Shown piece by piece: positions 27,586 through 38,134 of a stretch of DNA of 64,000 nt. Position numbers and translations under genes: made by a program. Within the stretch, counting starts at the first letter, position 1. Each line of letters starts with the position of its first letter. Source of the DNA: Clostridiales bacterium (lineage in GTDB: Bacteria; Bacillota; Clostridia; Peptostreptococcales; Acidaminobacteraceae); assembly GCA_030446305.1 (NCBI GenBank), contig JASUSA010000006.1, positions 1 through 64,000 of the forward strand. The letters are read 5' to 3'. The notes under the pieces were generated by a model that was not told the origin of the DNA, made no database searches, and saw only the letters and a list, made by a program, of their open reading frames with translations.

Positions 27586-28657
27586 TAAATTAGAATTTAT
27601 AGAAGAAAAATTTGAAGAGCTTGGGCTCAAAATATCCGATCCCGAGGTCATCAATGACCAGAAACTCTGGCAAAAGCTGATGAAAGAGCATTCGGACATG
27701 GCGCCGATTGTTGAAAAGTTTAAAGTCTACAAGGCTGTCAATACCGGTATTGCAGAAGCAAAAGCGCTGATCAGAGAAAGCGATGAGGAAGAACTGCGGG
27801 AATTGGCAAAAATGGAGCTTGGCGATCTTGAAGAACAGCTGGAAACGGTTTCGCTGGAACTAAAAATGCTGCTGCTGCCGAAAGATCCCAATGACGAGCG
27901 CGATGTTATCTTAGAAGTGCGTGCCGGTGCAGGCGGCGATGAAGCCGGACTCTTTGCGGCGGAACTTATGCGTCTTTATATACGTTATGCAGAAAACAAC
28001 CGATGGAAGACAGAAGTGATCAATACATCTGAGACTGGTGTCGGCGGCATCAAGGAAGCGTCTGTGATGATTAAGGGAAAGGGCGCTTACTCCAGACTTA
28101 AATATGAAAGCGGAACGCATCGCGTTCAGCGAATCCCTCAGACGGAATCCGGCGGCCGCATCCACACGTCAACAGCGACAATTGCCGTTTTGCCGGAAGT
28201 GGATGACGTCGAAGTCGAGATCAAGCAAAATGATCTTCGCGTCGACGTATACAGATCTTCAGGCAATGGCGGACAGAGTGTTAATACGACGGACTCTGCC
28301 GTCAGAATAACACATTTGCCCACGGGGCTCGTGGTGACCTGTCAGGATGGCAAGTCACAGCTTAGCAATAAGGAACGTGCATTACAAGTGTTGAAAGCGC
28401 GTCTTTACGAAATAGAACAAAATAAACAAAATGAAGAAATTGCCGAACAGCGTCGGAGCCAAGTTGGTACAGGTGACCGAAGCGCGAAGATCAGAACGTA
28501 TAACTTTCCGCAAGGGCGGATTACGGATCACCGCGTTCCCGTTACACTTTATAAACTTGACAGTTACATGAATGGTGAAATCGATGAGATGATTGACCAA
28601 GTGACGACATTCTTCCAAGCTGAAATGTTAAAACAACTCGAAGAAAACGATCTGTAG
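27578..28657 (+). CDS. prfA: Peptide chain release factor 1
   Basis: About 359 residues from the second ATG of a pair after GGAGG. It reads UAA and UAG stops. The peptidyl-hydrolysis motif [17 protein letters not shown] is near residue 230. Domain and length are typical of RF1. A terminator follows, closing the tdk-yqhQ-prmC-prfA operon. Confidence 0.96.
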   Translation: MFDKLEFIEEKFEELGLKISDPEVINDQKLWQKLMKEHSDMAPIVEKFKVYKAVNTGIAEAKALIRESDEEELRELAKMELGDLEEQLETVSLELKMLLLPKDPNDERDVILEVRAGAGGDEAGLFAAELMRLYIRYAENNRWKTEVINTSETGVGGIKEASVMIKGKGAYSRLKYESGTHRVQRIPQTESGGRIHTSTATIAVLPEVDDVEVEIKQNDLRVDVYRSSGNGGQSVNTTDSAVRITHLPTGLVVTCQDGKSQLSNKERALQVLKARLYEIEQNKQNEEIAEQRRSQVGTGDRSAKIRTYNFPQGRITDHRVPVTLYKLDSYMNGEIDEMIDQVTTFFQAEMLKQLEENDL

Positions 28658-28678
28658 ACGATTGTGTTAATGATTAAG

Positions 28679-28702
28679 GCGGCTGGTAATCAGCCGCTTT
28701 TG
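28679..28702 (+). terminator. Terminator after prfA
   Basis: GCGGCTG/CAGCCGC stem with a 5-nt loop and TTTT. Confidence 0.8.
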
Positions 28703-28833
28703 CATGCTGTTGTACGATTGCGTTATGTATAAAAAAATATACATCCATGCGGATTCCTTTCCCGGAAGCCTTGAAAGTTATTTTTTAGAAGCGTATACTT
28801 AAAAAATAGGGGTTACGTTGAAGGTGGGTTAGT

Positions 28834-30012
28834 ATGGATTCGAAATATTTATTTTTATTACAGCTCGGGATTGTGCTCATTAGTGCACACCTCGCCGGGC
28901 TATTGAGTGAGCGTTTTAAACAACCGGCTGTTTTAGGACAGATTATCGTCGGGTTAATTCTCGGGGCGGGGTTTATGGAAAAGACGCCGATGATCAGTGA
29001 GTTTGCAGAAATTGGCGTAATCCTATTGATGTTTATTGCAGGTCTTGAAACCGATGTAAAGGAACTGGTGAAATCCAGTCGTTCATCATCGTTGATTGCC
29101 CTTGGCGGCGTCGTACTGCCTGCATTTTTTGTCTATTTTGGGATGCGCCTCATCTTGCCGGATCACGATTCAAATGTGGCACTCTTTTTAGCCGTTGTGT
29201 CAACCGCTACTTCGGTGAGTATCTCCGTCCAAACACTGCGGGAAATTGCGCAGCTTAGAACACGGCAGGGGATTATGATTCTCGGTGCGGCAATTATAGA
29301 CGATATTATTGGTATTATTCTTCTTACGCTGCTGGTGGGGGTCGTCAGACCGGGGGCTGCGGGGTCAATACTGATGACTGTCTTTAAGATTTTGGCTTTT
29401 TTCATTGTTTTGTACGTGGTCGGCAAAATTATTGTCACTGTTTTAAGGAAGCTTGAGCGAACGAACATTTCGGAAGACAAGCTCATTACATGGGCGATTT
29501 TCATCTGTCTGGTTCTTTCGTTTACATCTGAGGAATTTGGTGTTGCTGCGATCACAGGTGCTTACTTTGCAGGGGTCATCTTCTCATTGACATCGCATAA
29601 GCATAGAGTGTCTCATGAAGTCAGCAAACTTTCGAATTTTATGTTTACACCGGTTTTCTTTGTGAGCATCGGTATGGATATTGACCTCGGTGCGGCGTTT
29701 TCAGCGCTGGGTGTCGGTTCGCTGCTGATTGTACTCGGCGTACTCGGTAAAGTTTTGGGATGCGGTTTTGGCGCGTATCTCACGGGCTTTGACAGACATC
29801 ATGCGATCCAAATTGGCATTGGTATGATTCCGCGGGCGGAAGTCGCCATTATCGTTGCAAATCTAGGCTTACAGATGTCGATTTTGACAGATAAGGAAAT
29901 GGCGGCAACCATTGTTATGGTTCTTGTGACGACGCTGATTACACCGTCTTTACTCAAATGGAGTTTCAGCAGAGATGCCAAGCCACAGGAGGCGCATTCG
30001 CATTCGACCTAG
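28834..30012 (+). CDS. CPA2-family cation:proton antiporter (KefB/NapA-like)
   Basis: 392 residues with 11-13 hydrophobic helices. Typical features: FKQPAVLGQIIVGLILGAGF in helix 2, EIGVILLMFIAGLETD, AAIIDDIIGIILL (the conserved Asp-Asp helix of ion exchangers) and a second half helix GMIPRAEVAIIVA (Arg/Glu pair). It should exchange Na+ or K+ for protons. There is no attached TrkA-N domain. In spoIIR-containing relatives other genes occupy this place between prfA and ywlC. Monocistronic: its own terminator follows. Confidence 0.9.
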   Translation: MDSKYLFLLQLGIVLISAHLAGLLSERFKQPAVLGQIIVGLILGAGFMEKTPMISEFAEIGVILLMFIAGLETDVKELVKSSRSSSLIALGGVVLPAFFVYFGMRLILPDHDSNVALFLAVVSTATSVSISVQTLREIAQLRTRQGIMILGAAIIDDIIGIILLTLLVGVVRPGAAGSILMTVFKILAFFIVLYVVGKIIVTVLRKLERTNISEDKLITWAIFICLVLSFTSEEFGVAAITGAYFAGVIFSLTSHKHRVSHEVSKLSNFMFTPVFFVSIGMDIDLGAAFSALGVGSLLIVLGVLGKVLGCGFGAYLTGFDRHHAIQIGIGMIPRAEVAIIVANLGLQMSILTDKEMAATIVMVLVTTLITPSLLKWSFSRDAKPQEAHSHST

Positions 30013-30090
30013 GCAATGGTCGAAGATACCACTGCAGTGATGATGAACATTTGCGTGCAATGACCGAATCGGATTACGAATGGCTTAATG

Positions 30091-30118
30091 ACAGCACCCG
30101 TTGCGGTGCTGTTTTTTA
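30091..30118 (+). terminator. Terminator after the antiporter gene
   Basis: ACAGCACC/GGTGCTGT stem with a 6-nt loop and a six-T run. Confidence 0.9.
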
Positions 30119-30159
30119 GCGTTAAGCAATAAACATGTTACATTGGGAGATGAATAAGC

Positions 30160-31248
30160 ATGAAAGAAACAATCATTTTTGATGTTAGAAAAATGACGGG
30201 GGATGCCGTCGAATGGCCTGAGCTCAAAAGCGCAGCGACGCTTTTAATGGCAGGCGGTACGGTTGCCTTTCCGACGGAAACCGTTTATGGGCTGGGTGCC
30301 AATGCACTTGATGCTATGGCAATTGAGAGCATCTATTCAGCAAAAGGACGCCCTTCTGACAATCCGCTCATCGTTCATATATCGAGCCGCGATATGCTGA
30401 CAGCGCTTGTTTCGTCGATTTCTGAAACGGCGGTTCGCCTGATGGATGCATTTTGGCCGGGACCGATGACGCTGATCTTTAAAAAATTGCCGATTGTGCC
30501 GGATAAGGTGACCGGTGGCCTTGATACTGTGGCGGTTCGCATGCCGTCGCATGATGTGGCACGTGCACTTATTGATCTCTCAGCTCTTCCCATAGCGGCG
30601 CCTTCTGCGAATATATCCGGCAGACCGAGCCCGACGACAGCGGAACACGTGATCAATGATCTCATGGGAAGGGTTGACGGAATTGTCTTAGGGGATAATG
30701 CTGCGGTAGGACTGGAATCGACGGTTATTGACACAACAGGTGACATACCGGTAATTTTAAGGCCCGGCGCCATTACAGAAGCCATGATCGCCGCTGTCGC
30801 AGGCGCCTGTGAAACCGATGCGGCACTGAAAGCTTCAAAAGGGGAACAGGTGGTGCCGAGAGCGCCGGGCATGAAGTATCGACACTATGCGCCTAACGCT
30901 GAAGTTACCGTATTTACAGGTGATACCATTGGTATTCTCAAACAATTTGAAAACGCTGTTGAAGAAGCTTCAGCAGGAGATTATAAAATTGCAATTCTGC
31001 TGTTTTCAGAGGATTTGGCCGTCTTAAACCGATTGCTGGCTGGAAATACCGCACACGTCGTTTTATTTGATCAGGGCAGTGTCAAGGACCCCGCTGTATT
31101 TGCAAGTCGGCTCTTTAGAGATTTAAGGGCTTCTGATGACTGTGGATGCAAGCGCGTATTGGTTCACGGCATGGCTGAAGATGGTATTGGCAGTGCGATT
31201 ATGAACCGACTTCTAAAGGCTTCTGAAGGCTCGGTAATAAGAATTTAA
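30160..31248 (+). CDS. ywlC: L-threonylcarbamoyladenylate synthase (Sua5/YwlC type)
   Basis: 362 residues. The N-terminal YrdC domain (GGTVAFPTETVYGLGANA, AKGRPSDNPLIVHI, SANISGRPSPT) makes threonylcarbamoyl-AMP from threonine, bicarbonate and ATP for the tRNA t6A modification. The extra C-terminal 130 or so residues, beginning after PGMKYRHYAPNAEV, are the Sua5 domain. The gene order ywlC-rpiB-upp follows the Bacillus pattern. Confidence 0.95.
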   Translation: MKETIIFDVRKMTGDAVEWPELKSAATLLMAGGTVAFPTETVYGLGANALDAMAIESIYSAKGRPSDNPLIVHISSRDMLTALVSSISETAVRLMDAFWPGPMTLIFKKLPIVPDKVTGGLDTVAVRMPSHDVARALIDLSALPIAAPSANISGRPSPTTAEHVINDLMGRVDGIVLGDNAAVGLESTVIDTTGDIPVILRPGAITEAMIAAVAGACETDAALKASKGEQVVPRAPGMKYRHYAPNAEVTVFTGDTIGILKQFENAVEEASAGDYKIAILLFSEDLAVLNRLLAGNTAHVVLFDQGSVKDPAVFASRLFRDLRASDDCGCKRVLVHGMAEDGIGSAIMNRLLKASEGSVIRI

Positions 31249-31249
31249 T

Positions 31250-31278
31250 TTGATTTTTAAGGCGTAAAAATTTATAAT
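31250..31278 (+). promoter_or_regulatory. Promoter of rpiB
   Basis: TTGATT, a 17-nt spacer and TATAAT, 28 nt before the rpiB start. Confidence 0.65.
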
Positions 31279-31305
31279 ATTAAGGAATAAATTTGGAGGT
31301 GGCTT

Positions 31306-31752
31306 ATGAAGATTGCAATGGGCTCCGATCACGGCGGCTTCAATCTCAGGCACAAGGTAAAGGCACATTTGGAGGCAAAGGGGTACGAGGTTGTCGATTT
31401 TGGCGTTGATGAACCCGTCTCATGTGATTATCCCGACTATGCCTTAAAGGTAGCGCTCGCCATCACAGAGGGATCGTGCGATTTGGGTGTTCTCGTCTGC
31501 GGCACGGGGCTGGGCATATCCATTGCCGCCAATAAAGTCAAGGGCATTATTGCCGCACCAGTCAGCGACACGTTTAGCGCTGAAATGGCGAGAAGACATA
31601 ATAACGCGAACATATTGGCATTGGGTGAGAGAGTTGTCGGCGAAGGACTGGCGCTCAAAATCGTCGATGCTTTTTTTGAGGCATCTTTTGAGGGCGGCCG
31701 ACATGAATCGCGCGTCAATAAAATAGTAGCAATTGAAAAAAAATATTTATAA
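31306..31752 (+). CDS. rpiB: Ribose-5-phosphate isomerase B
   Basis: 148 residues. It interconverts ribose 5-phosphate and ribulose 5-phosphate. Start [23 protein letters not shown], catalytic Cys in [14 protein letters not shown], and [15 protein letters not shown] are family marks. TTGGAGGTGG precedes the ATG. upp begins 10 nt after its stop. Confidence 0.96.
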   Translation: MKIAMGSDHGGFNLRHKVKAHLEAKGYEVVDFGVDEPVSCDYPDYALKVALAITEGSCDLGVLVCGTGLGISIAANKVKGIIAAPVSDTFSAEMARRHNNANILALGERVVGEGLALKIVDAFFEASFEGGRHESRVNKIVAIEKKYL

Positions 31753-31762
31753 GGAGATTCAA

Positions 31763-32392
31763 ATGAGTAAGGTTTTTGAAATGGACCATCCGTTGATACA
31801 GCACAAGTTGAGCTTCATTAGGGATAAAGAGACGGGGGCAAAGGAATTTAGAGAACTGGTAAAGGAAATTTCAATGCTTTTAGCATATGAAGTAACACGT
31901 GACTTGCCGCTTGAAGAGATAGAAATTGAAACGCCGATCTGTAAGACGAAGACGAAAGTGCTTGCAGGCCGCAAAGTGGCAATTATCCCAATTTTGCGCG
32001 CTGGTCTCGGAATGGTTGACGGTTTCTTAAATCTTTTGCCGGCGGCGAAGGTGGGTCATATTGGCCTCTACCGTGATCCGGAGACACTTGAACCGGTTGA
32101 ATATTACTGCAAATTGCCTTCAGACGTGCCGGAGCGCGATCTTATCGTTGTCGATCCAATGCTTGCAACGGGCGGATCTGCCAACGCGGCAATTAAGTTT
32201 ATCAAGGACAGGGGTGCAACCAGCATTCGACTTGTTTGCCTTATTGGCTGTCCGGAGGGGATTGCCGCTGTACAAAAAACACATCCGGATGTCGACATTT
32301 ATATTGCGGCAATTGATGAAAAACTCAATGATCACGCATACATTGTTCCGGGACTTGGCGATGCGGGAGACCGCTTATTTGGTACAAAGTAG
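31763..32392 (+). CDS. upp: Uracil phosphoribosyltransferase
   Basis: 209 residues from ATG after AAGGAG; the track ORF is ten codons too long. It makes UMP from uracil and PRPP. The PRPP loop [15 protein letters not shown] and the uracil-binding [17 protein letters not shown] are present, full length. Confidence 0.97.
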   Translation: MSKVFEMDHPLIQHKLSFIRDKETGAKEFRELVKEISMLLAYEVTRDLPLEEIEIETPICKTKTKVLAGRKVAIIPILRAGLGMVDGFLNLLPAAKVGHIGLYRDPETLEPVEYYCKLPSDVPERDLIVVDPMLATGGSANAAIKFIKDRGATSIRLVCLIGCPEGIAAVQKTHPDVDIYIAAIDEKLNDHAYIVPGLGDAGDRLFGTK

Positions 32393-32423
32393 GCACTCGC
32401 AGATTTGAGAGGGCGTGTTGATA

Positions 32424-32909
32424 ATGAGACAGGATAAGACGAATTACTATTTGGATATTGCTGAGACGGTGGCCAACCGCGGCACCTGTCTAAGGCGTAA
32501 TTTTGGCGCGATTATTGTCAATGAAGACGAGATCATCGCAACGGGCTACACCGGTGCACCAAGGGATCGCAAGAACTGTATTGACCTTGGCCATTGTGTC
32601 AGAGAGTCAATGAACATTCCAAAAGGTGAGCGCTATGAAATGTGTCGGTCTGTACATGCAGAGGCCAATGCGATTATTTCTGCAGCTAGACGGGATATGA
32701 TTGGATCAACGCTCTATCTCGTCGGAAAAGAAATGAATTCAGATGCCTACGTCGCAAATGCCAATTCCTGTGCAATGTGCAAGCGTCTCGTGATTAATTC
32801 AGGCATTGAAAAAGTCGTGATCCGTGATACAGAGACTGATTTCCGTATTATTCACGTATGTGATTGGGTCTATTACGATGATTCTCTGGAAAACCATTTT
32901 GGCTATTGA
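32424..32909 (+). CDS. Deoxycytidylate (dCMP) deaminase family protein
   Basis: About 161 residues. ATG at 32424 is chosen because GAGGG lies 10 nt upstream; the track start is a GTG three codons earlier. The zinc site is complete: HAEANAI (His78, Glu80) and CAMC (Cys116, Cys119). It would turn dCMP into dUMP, supplying thymidylate synthesis, and sits with upp and tdk as nucleotide salvage. A ComEB-type role label is sometimes used for this family. Confidence 0.92.
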   Translation: MRQDKTNYYLDIAETVANRGTCLRRNFGAIIVNEDEIIATGYTGAPRDRKNCIDLGHCVRESMNIPKGERYEMCRSVHAEANAIISAARRDMIGSTLYLVGKEMNSDAYVANANSCAMCKRLVINSGIEKVVIRDTETDFRIIHVCDWVYYDDSLENHFGY

Positions 32910-32926
32910 TTGAAGGTGTAGATATC

Positions 32927-33964
32927 ATGTATATAGCAGCTTTGTTTGCTTTTTTAGTAAGTTTTTTGACGACACCGCTGGTAATTAAGCTGGCGCATCG
33001 CTTTGGTGCGCTGGATATTCCGAAGGATAACCGCCGTGTTCACAATAAACCGATGCCACTGTGGGGCGGCGTAGCAATTTACGTCGGCTTCTTTTTGAGC
33101 ATGCTGATTTTCTCGAATATCGAGACACAGAAACTCATTGGACTCTTTGTCAGTTCTACGCTGATCCTCGTCACCGGTATGATTGACGACGTAAAGGATC
33201 TGGGGGCGAAGACGAAGCTTGTTATTCAGATTATCTGTGCCGGTATACTGGTAAAGGCGGGCTTCGAAATCAATTATTTTACAAACTTCTTCGGGGAATC
33301 AGGCTATATCCATTTGGGAATCCTGTCTGTACCCGTTTCGATTATATGGATTGTCGGGGTTACCAATACGGTTAATCTCATTGATGGCCTCGATGGCCTC
33401 GCGGCAGGCATTTCTGCCATTGCCGCTGTGACGCTTGGCTATATTGCCTTTACCAATCATCGCTACGATGCGGCGATGATTACGCTGATATTGGCAGGCA
33501 GTTCAGCAGGCTTTTTGCCGCATAATTTCAACCCTGCCAAAATCTTTATGGGTGACACTGGGGCGTTGTTTTTAGGGCTTGTTCTCTCGGCTATATCCAT
33601 AGAAGGCGCTTTAAAAGGCGCGACGGCACTCACAGTTGTCGTACCGATACTGGCACTGGGCGTTCCAATTTTTGACACGGCTTTTGCGATTTTAAGACGT
33701 ATGATTAACAAGCGTCCTATTATGGAAGCAGATAAGGGACATCTGCATCATCGAATGCTTTCAACAGGACTCAATCAGCGTAAAGTTGTGCTCTCCATGT
33801 ATCTGATTAGCGCGCTGATGGGGGCTGGCGCCATTGCGCTTTTAAAACACGACTATATAAATGCCGTCGCGTTATTAGCCATTGCGGCAGTTGTCGTCTT
33901 TATTCCCGTCAACAAGTCCATTGAGATGGAGAAAAAAGGCAGGCTTAACGGCAATGACGGCTGA
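32927..33964 (+). CDS. Undecaprenyl-phosphate GlcNAc-1-phosphate transferase (TagO/WecA/MraY family)
   Basis: About 345 residues from ATG with AAGGTG upstream, about ten membrane helices. Catalytic and metal motifs: GMIDDVKDLGAKTK, NLIDGLDGLAAG, FMGDTGALFLG and a C-terminal HLHHRML. It starts wall teichoic acid or secondary-polymer synthesis by placing GlcNAc-1-P on undecaprenyl phosphate. mnaA next door makes UDP-ManNAc, the second sugar of such linkage units, which supports TagO rather than MraY. Confidence 0.9.
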   Translation: MYIAALFAFLVSFLTTPLVIKLAHRFGALDIPKDNRRVHNKPMPLWGGVAIYVGFFLSMLIFSNIETQKLIGLFVSSTLILVTGMIDDVKDLGAKTKLVIQIICAGILVKAGFEINYFTNFFGESGYIHLGILSVPVSIIWIVGVTNTVNLIDGLDGLAAGISAIAAVTLGYIAFTNHRYDAAMITLILAGSSAGFLPHNFNPAKIFMGDTGALFLGLVLSAISIEGALKGATALTVVVPILALGVPIFDTAFAILRRMINKRPIMEADKGHLHHRMLSTGLNQRKVVLSMYLISALMGAGAIALLKHDYINAVALLAIAAVVVFIPVNKSIEMEKKGRLNGNDG

Positions 33965-34068
33965 ATGGATGATCGAAACAAACGATCGCGATAGTATTGA
34001 ATGATTGGTTAAGACTTATCATGTAAAGCCATTGCATCATTTAAAAGCCATGGCATCATGTAAGCTGT

Positions 34069-34128
34069 GATACAAAATAAAATGATATAAAATAAAGTGA
34101 TATAAAATAAAGTGATGTAAAACAAAAA
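34069..34128. repeat. 15-bp tandem repeat, four copies
   Basis: Units of the form GATATAAAATAAAGT start at 34069, 34084, 34099 and 34114; the outer ones are diverged. They lie just upstream of mnaA and are AT-rich, so they may affect promoter strength. Confidence 0.85.
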
Positions 34129-34160
34129 CGAAAGAATAATATGCAGCAAAGGAAGACGCT

Positions 34161-35276
34161 ATGTTAAAAGTTATGCTCGTGTTCGGTACGAGACCGGAGG
34201 CGATTAAAATGGCACCACTGGTAAAGGCAATTGAACGCGAACCGGGTATGGAGGCGATTGTCTGTGTCACGGCTCAGCATCGTGAAATGCTCGACCAAGT
34301 GCTGACGCTGTTTGAGATCAAGCCGAAATACGATTTAAACTTAATGAAGGCAGGCCAAAGTCTCAGTGATATTACAGCAGGCGTCCTCAAAGGGCTTGAG
34401 GACGTTCTGAAAGCAGATCGACCGGATCTTTTGCTGGTGCACGGCGATACGACGACAACACTCTCGGCGGCACTTGCTGCCTTTTATCAGCAAATTCCAG
34501 TTGGGCATGTTGAGGCAGGTCTTCGAAGCGGCAATGTCTACAGTCCATATCCGGAAGAGATGAATCGTATGCTGGCATCCAGGCTTGCGGCAATTCACTT
34601 TGCGGCGACAGAGGGAAACGTTGCCAATCTGGTGCGTGAAGGCGTAGCGAAGGCAATGATTGCCAGAACGGGCAATACCGTTATAGATGCGCTAAAAATG
34701 ATGATTCGCGATGATTATAGCTTTGAACTGCCACTGCTCAATCAAATAGATTTCAAGCGACAAAAGGTTATGCTGATGACGGCGCATCGCAGAGAAAATC
34801 TAGGTGAGCCAATGGCGGACATTTTTAAGGCCATTCGCGATGTGGTGGATGCGCATCCGGACACGGCACTGATCTTTCCGATGCATCTCAATCCCAATGT
34901 GCGCAGAATTGCCAAAGCGTATTTTGACGGCTGTGATCGCATTCATCTCATTGAACCACTGCCTTATGAAGCGTTTGCCAATCTTCAAAATCGCGTAAAA
35001 CTGATCTTGACGGATTCGGGCGGCATTCAGGAAGAGGCGCCGGCACTGGGAAAACCAGTGGTGGTGCTTCGCACGGAAACCGAGAGACCGGAAGCGGTGG
35101 AAGCGGGAACAGTAGTGATCGCAGGTGTCGCCTATACGGATGTGAAACGTGAAATTACCAAGCTGATTACAGACGAAGCGCATTATCAGGCGATGTCAGA
35201 AGCAGTCAACCCTTATGGCGACGGCACGGCTTGTGAACAAATTGTCAAAGTTATCCGTCAAAAATACCTTGCATAA
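34161..35276 (+). CDS. mnaA: UDP-N-acetylglucosamine 2-epimerase (non-hydrolysing)
   Basis: 371 residues. It converts UDP-GlcNAc to UDP-ManNAc. Family marks: VFGTRPEAIKMAPLV, VHGDTTTTLSAALAAFY, HVEAGLRSGN, TAHRRENLGEP, LTDSGGIQEEAPALGKPVVVLR and TERPEAVEAG. It follows the TagO-like gene and in Bacillus also precedes the atp operon. Terminator follows. Confidence 0.96.
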   Translation: MLKVMLVFGTRPEAIKMAPLVKAIEREPGMEAIVCVTAQHREMLDQVLTLFEIKPKYDLNLMKAGQSLSDITAGVLKGLEDVLKADRPDLLLVHGDTTTTLSAALAAFYQQIPVGHVEAGLRSGNVYSPYPEEMNRMLASRLAAIHFAATEGNVANLVREGVAKAMIARTGNTVIDALKMMIRDDYSFELPLLNQIDFKRQKVMLMTAHRRENLGEPMADIFKAIRDVVDAHPDTALIFPMHLNPNVRRIAKAYFDGCDRIHLIEPLPYEAFANLQNRVKLILTDSGGIQEEAPALGKPVVVLRTETERPEAVEAGTVVIAGVAYTDVKREITKLITDEAHYQAMSEAVNPYGDGTACEQIVKVIRQKYLA

Positions 35277-35286
35277 AAATTAAAAG

Positions 35287-35330
35287 AAATCACAGTAACT
35301 TAGAGGATACTGTGATTTTTTGTTTTTTTT
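35287..35330 (+). terminator. Terminator after mnaA
   Basis: AAATCACAGTA pairs with TACTGTGATTT, followed by a long T-rich tract. Confidence 0.9.
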
Positions 35331-35435
35331 ATGATACTTTTATGATATCCTAGTATAAGAATTCAAACATTTTTTTAAAAACGGCGTGGATTATTCTGAT
35401 TATTTGGATAATTGTTAACGAAGCGTAATAAAATG

Positions 35436-35444
35436 TGTTATAAT
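35436..35444 (+). promoter_or_regulatory. Extended -10 promoter of the atp operon
   Basis: TGTTATAAT fits the extended -10 form; the -35 is poor. It lies about 20 nt before the atpZ start. Confidence 0.55.
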
Positions 35445-35465
35445 ATCTATCACGTGGAGGTCAGC

Positions 35466-35804
35466 TTGAAGAAGCAGACAAAGAGCATTATGGAAAATTT
35501 AGCGCTGTTGTCACAGGTTGGAATCATGATGATTGTTCCAATTTTCGGCGGCGTTTTCATTGGGCAGTTCCTTGACCGTAAATTCGGAAATGGGAGTCTT
35601 TTTTTAATTGTGGGAATCGTGCTGGGGGTTGGCGCCGCTTTTAGAAACCTTTACCAGCTGGCGCAGACAAAAGGACGCGAATATGAAGATTCTGAAACAC
35701 CGGAACGATATGTACAGCGTTTTGAACGAGAAGTTATGCAGGAACGGCGCCGTGTTGAAGAGGCTGAGAAACAATCTGAGGATCAAAATAAGGAAGACCA
35801 GTAA
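35466..35804 (+). CDS. atpZ: AtpZ-like protein of the F1Fo ATP synthase operon
   Basis: 112 residues from a TTG start with GGAGG 5 nt upstream; the track ORF extends 18 codons too far. Two transmembrane helices (VGIMMIVPIFGGVFIGQFLD and GSLFLIVGIVLGVGAAFRNLY) followed by a highly charged tail. This is the AtpZ/AtpI-like family (F0 assembly or Mg2+/Ca2+ transport proteins). First gene of the ATP synthase cluster. Confidence 0.82.
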   Translation: MKKQTKSIMENLALLSQVGIMMIVPIFGGVFIGQFLDRKFGNGSLFLIVGIVLGVGAAFRNLYQLAQTKGREYEDSETPERYVQRFEREVMQERRRVEEAEKQSEDQNKEDQ

Positions 35805-35928
35805 CGATTTAAATGATTGTCAATAAAATAACAATGAATGTTTCTTTATGAAAAATATTATGAAATTTTAGCATGTGGTACAAATCAATTGGAAAAGCAT
35901 ATGAAAAGCTTTAAAAAGCTTAACGATA

Positions 35929-35963
35929 ACATGATTATCATGTGCCATAAATAGTGCTATAAT
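35929..35963 (+). promoter_or_regulatory. Second atp promoter with an adjacent perfect palindrome
   Basis: TGCTATAAT (35955-35963) is an extended -10. A 7-1-7 palindrome ACATGATTATCATGT (35929-35943) ends 14 bp before the -10 hexamer, where the -35 would be, so it could be a regulator site. Confidence 0.5.
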
Positions 35964-35993
35964 GGTTAAAGATGATTTAAGGCGGGTATTTGA

Positions 35994-36413
35994 ATGGACG
36001 AAACAAGAAAACTTCAACAAACATACTTAATTTATCTGCTGCTGGCAGATATCGTCTTTGTGGTTTTGGCTTTTATATTTTTTGAAGAGCCGCTTGCATT
36101 TGTCTATGGTTTGGTCTTTGGATCGGCCATCAGCGCGCTTAATTTTGTTGAGCTTGGTATAACGCTCAGACGTGCGGTTGCAATGCCGCCGGCAAAAGCG
36201 CAAGGCTATGCAACGCGGAAGTATTTTGTACGGTATATCGTGACGGGGGAGGTGCTTTACGTCTCCATCGTCGCACCTTATATAAATGTGCTGGGTACCA
36301 TTATAGGTATGACCATCATTAAATTCATTATTTTTGCTACCAATCTATTTAATGATAAGCAGTATTACAAAAACATCTTTAAAAGAAAGGAGGATGAACC
36401 TAGTGGGCATTGA
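35994..36413 (+). CDS. atpI: ATP synthase subunit I
   Basis: 139 residues with four membrane helices (LIYLLLADIVFVVLAFIFF; FVYGLVFGSAISALNFVELG; YIVTGEVLYVSIVAPYI; IIGMTIIKFIIFATNLF). AtpI is an assembly factor of the c-ring, notably for Na+ enzymes. It overlaps atpB by 11 nt. Confidence 0.85.
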   Translation: MDETRKLQQTYLIYLLLADIVFVVLAFIFFEEPLAFVYGLVFGSAISALNFVELGITLRRAVAMPPAKAQGYATRKYFVRYIVTGEVLYVSIVAPYINVLGTIIGMTIIKFIIFATNLFNDKQYYKNIFKRKEDEPSGH

Positions 36414-37104
36414 AGGTTTTGGACCACGCGTTGCATTTTTTATCGGTGATATTCCCGTTACAGAAACGGTGACCGTCACATGGTTTATTATGTTCGTACT
36501 CTTCGTTTTTTCATTTTTGGTAACGCGAAACATGAAAAAGGAAGCAACGGGCGTGCAATTGGTGGTAGAAACAATAGTCAGGACTATTAATAACCTTACT
36601 AAGCAAAACATGGGCGAGAAAAATGCAGCTTTTGCACCGTATGTCGGTACGTTGATGCTGCTGATAGGTATCTCAAACATCATTGGCCTCTTTGGCCTGA
36701 GACCGCCAACGGCTGATCTCAATACAACGATGTGTCTATCAATTATGACCTTTGTATTGACACAGTTCTTTGGCATGAAGTCGAAGGGAATCGGAGGCTA
36801 TGCCAAAGGTTTTCTAGAGCCAATTCCATTGTTGCTGCCGCTTAATATCATTGGCGAACTCGCCAACCCGGTATCACTTGGATTTCGTTTGTTTGGTAAC
36901 ATCACTGCTGGTGTTATCATTATGACATTGCTCTATGGTGCACTTGGCAGCTTTACCCAATTATTACTCGGACTGACCGTTCCATTGCTTCAAGCCGGTA
37001 TTCCTGCAGTACTTCATATTTATTTCGATTTATTCGCAGGGTTATTGCAGTCATTTATCTTTACAATGCTAACAATGGTGTTCATTTCCGGTGCTATGGA
37101 GTAG
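36403..37104 (+). CDS. atpB: ATP synthase Fo subunit a
   Basis: About 233 residues from GTG at 36403, 9 nt after AAAGGAGG; the nearer ATG (36394) touches that site. Membrane protein forming the ion channel. The essential Arg is present in NPVSLGFRLFGNITAGVI. The final helices (LHIYFDLFAGLLQSFIFTMLTMVFI) are typical. Followed by the c genes. Confidence 0.95.
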   Translation: MGIEGFGPRVAFFIGDIPVTETVTVTWFIMFVLFVFSFLVTRNMKKEATGVQLVVETIVRTINNLTKQNMGEKNAAFAPYVGTLMLLIGISNIIGLFGLRPPTADLNTTMCLSIMTFVLTQFFGMKSKGIGGYAKGFLEPIPLLLPLNIIGELANPVSLGFRLFGNITAGVIIMTLLYGALGSFTQLLLGLTVPLLQAGIPAVLHIYFDLFAGLLQSFIFTMLTMVFISGAME

Positions 37105-37704
<600 letters not shown>

Positions 37705-37787
37705 ATTTGAATACGCCCGCGTTGACAAAACGCTTGTGGCTTTTATGGCGTCAGTTGAACTTTCAAGGACGTCCCAAATATGATTAA

Positions 37788-38096
<309 letters not shown>

Positions 38097-38134
38097 ATAT
38101 AGGATACTATATCCTTTATTAAAAGGAGGATAAA

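Noticed and set aside
36345-36776. 143-aa minus-strand ORF over atpB
   Set aside because: Shadow of the hydrophobic atpB sequence; no ribosome site and atp genes cover the region.
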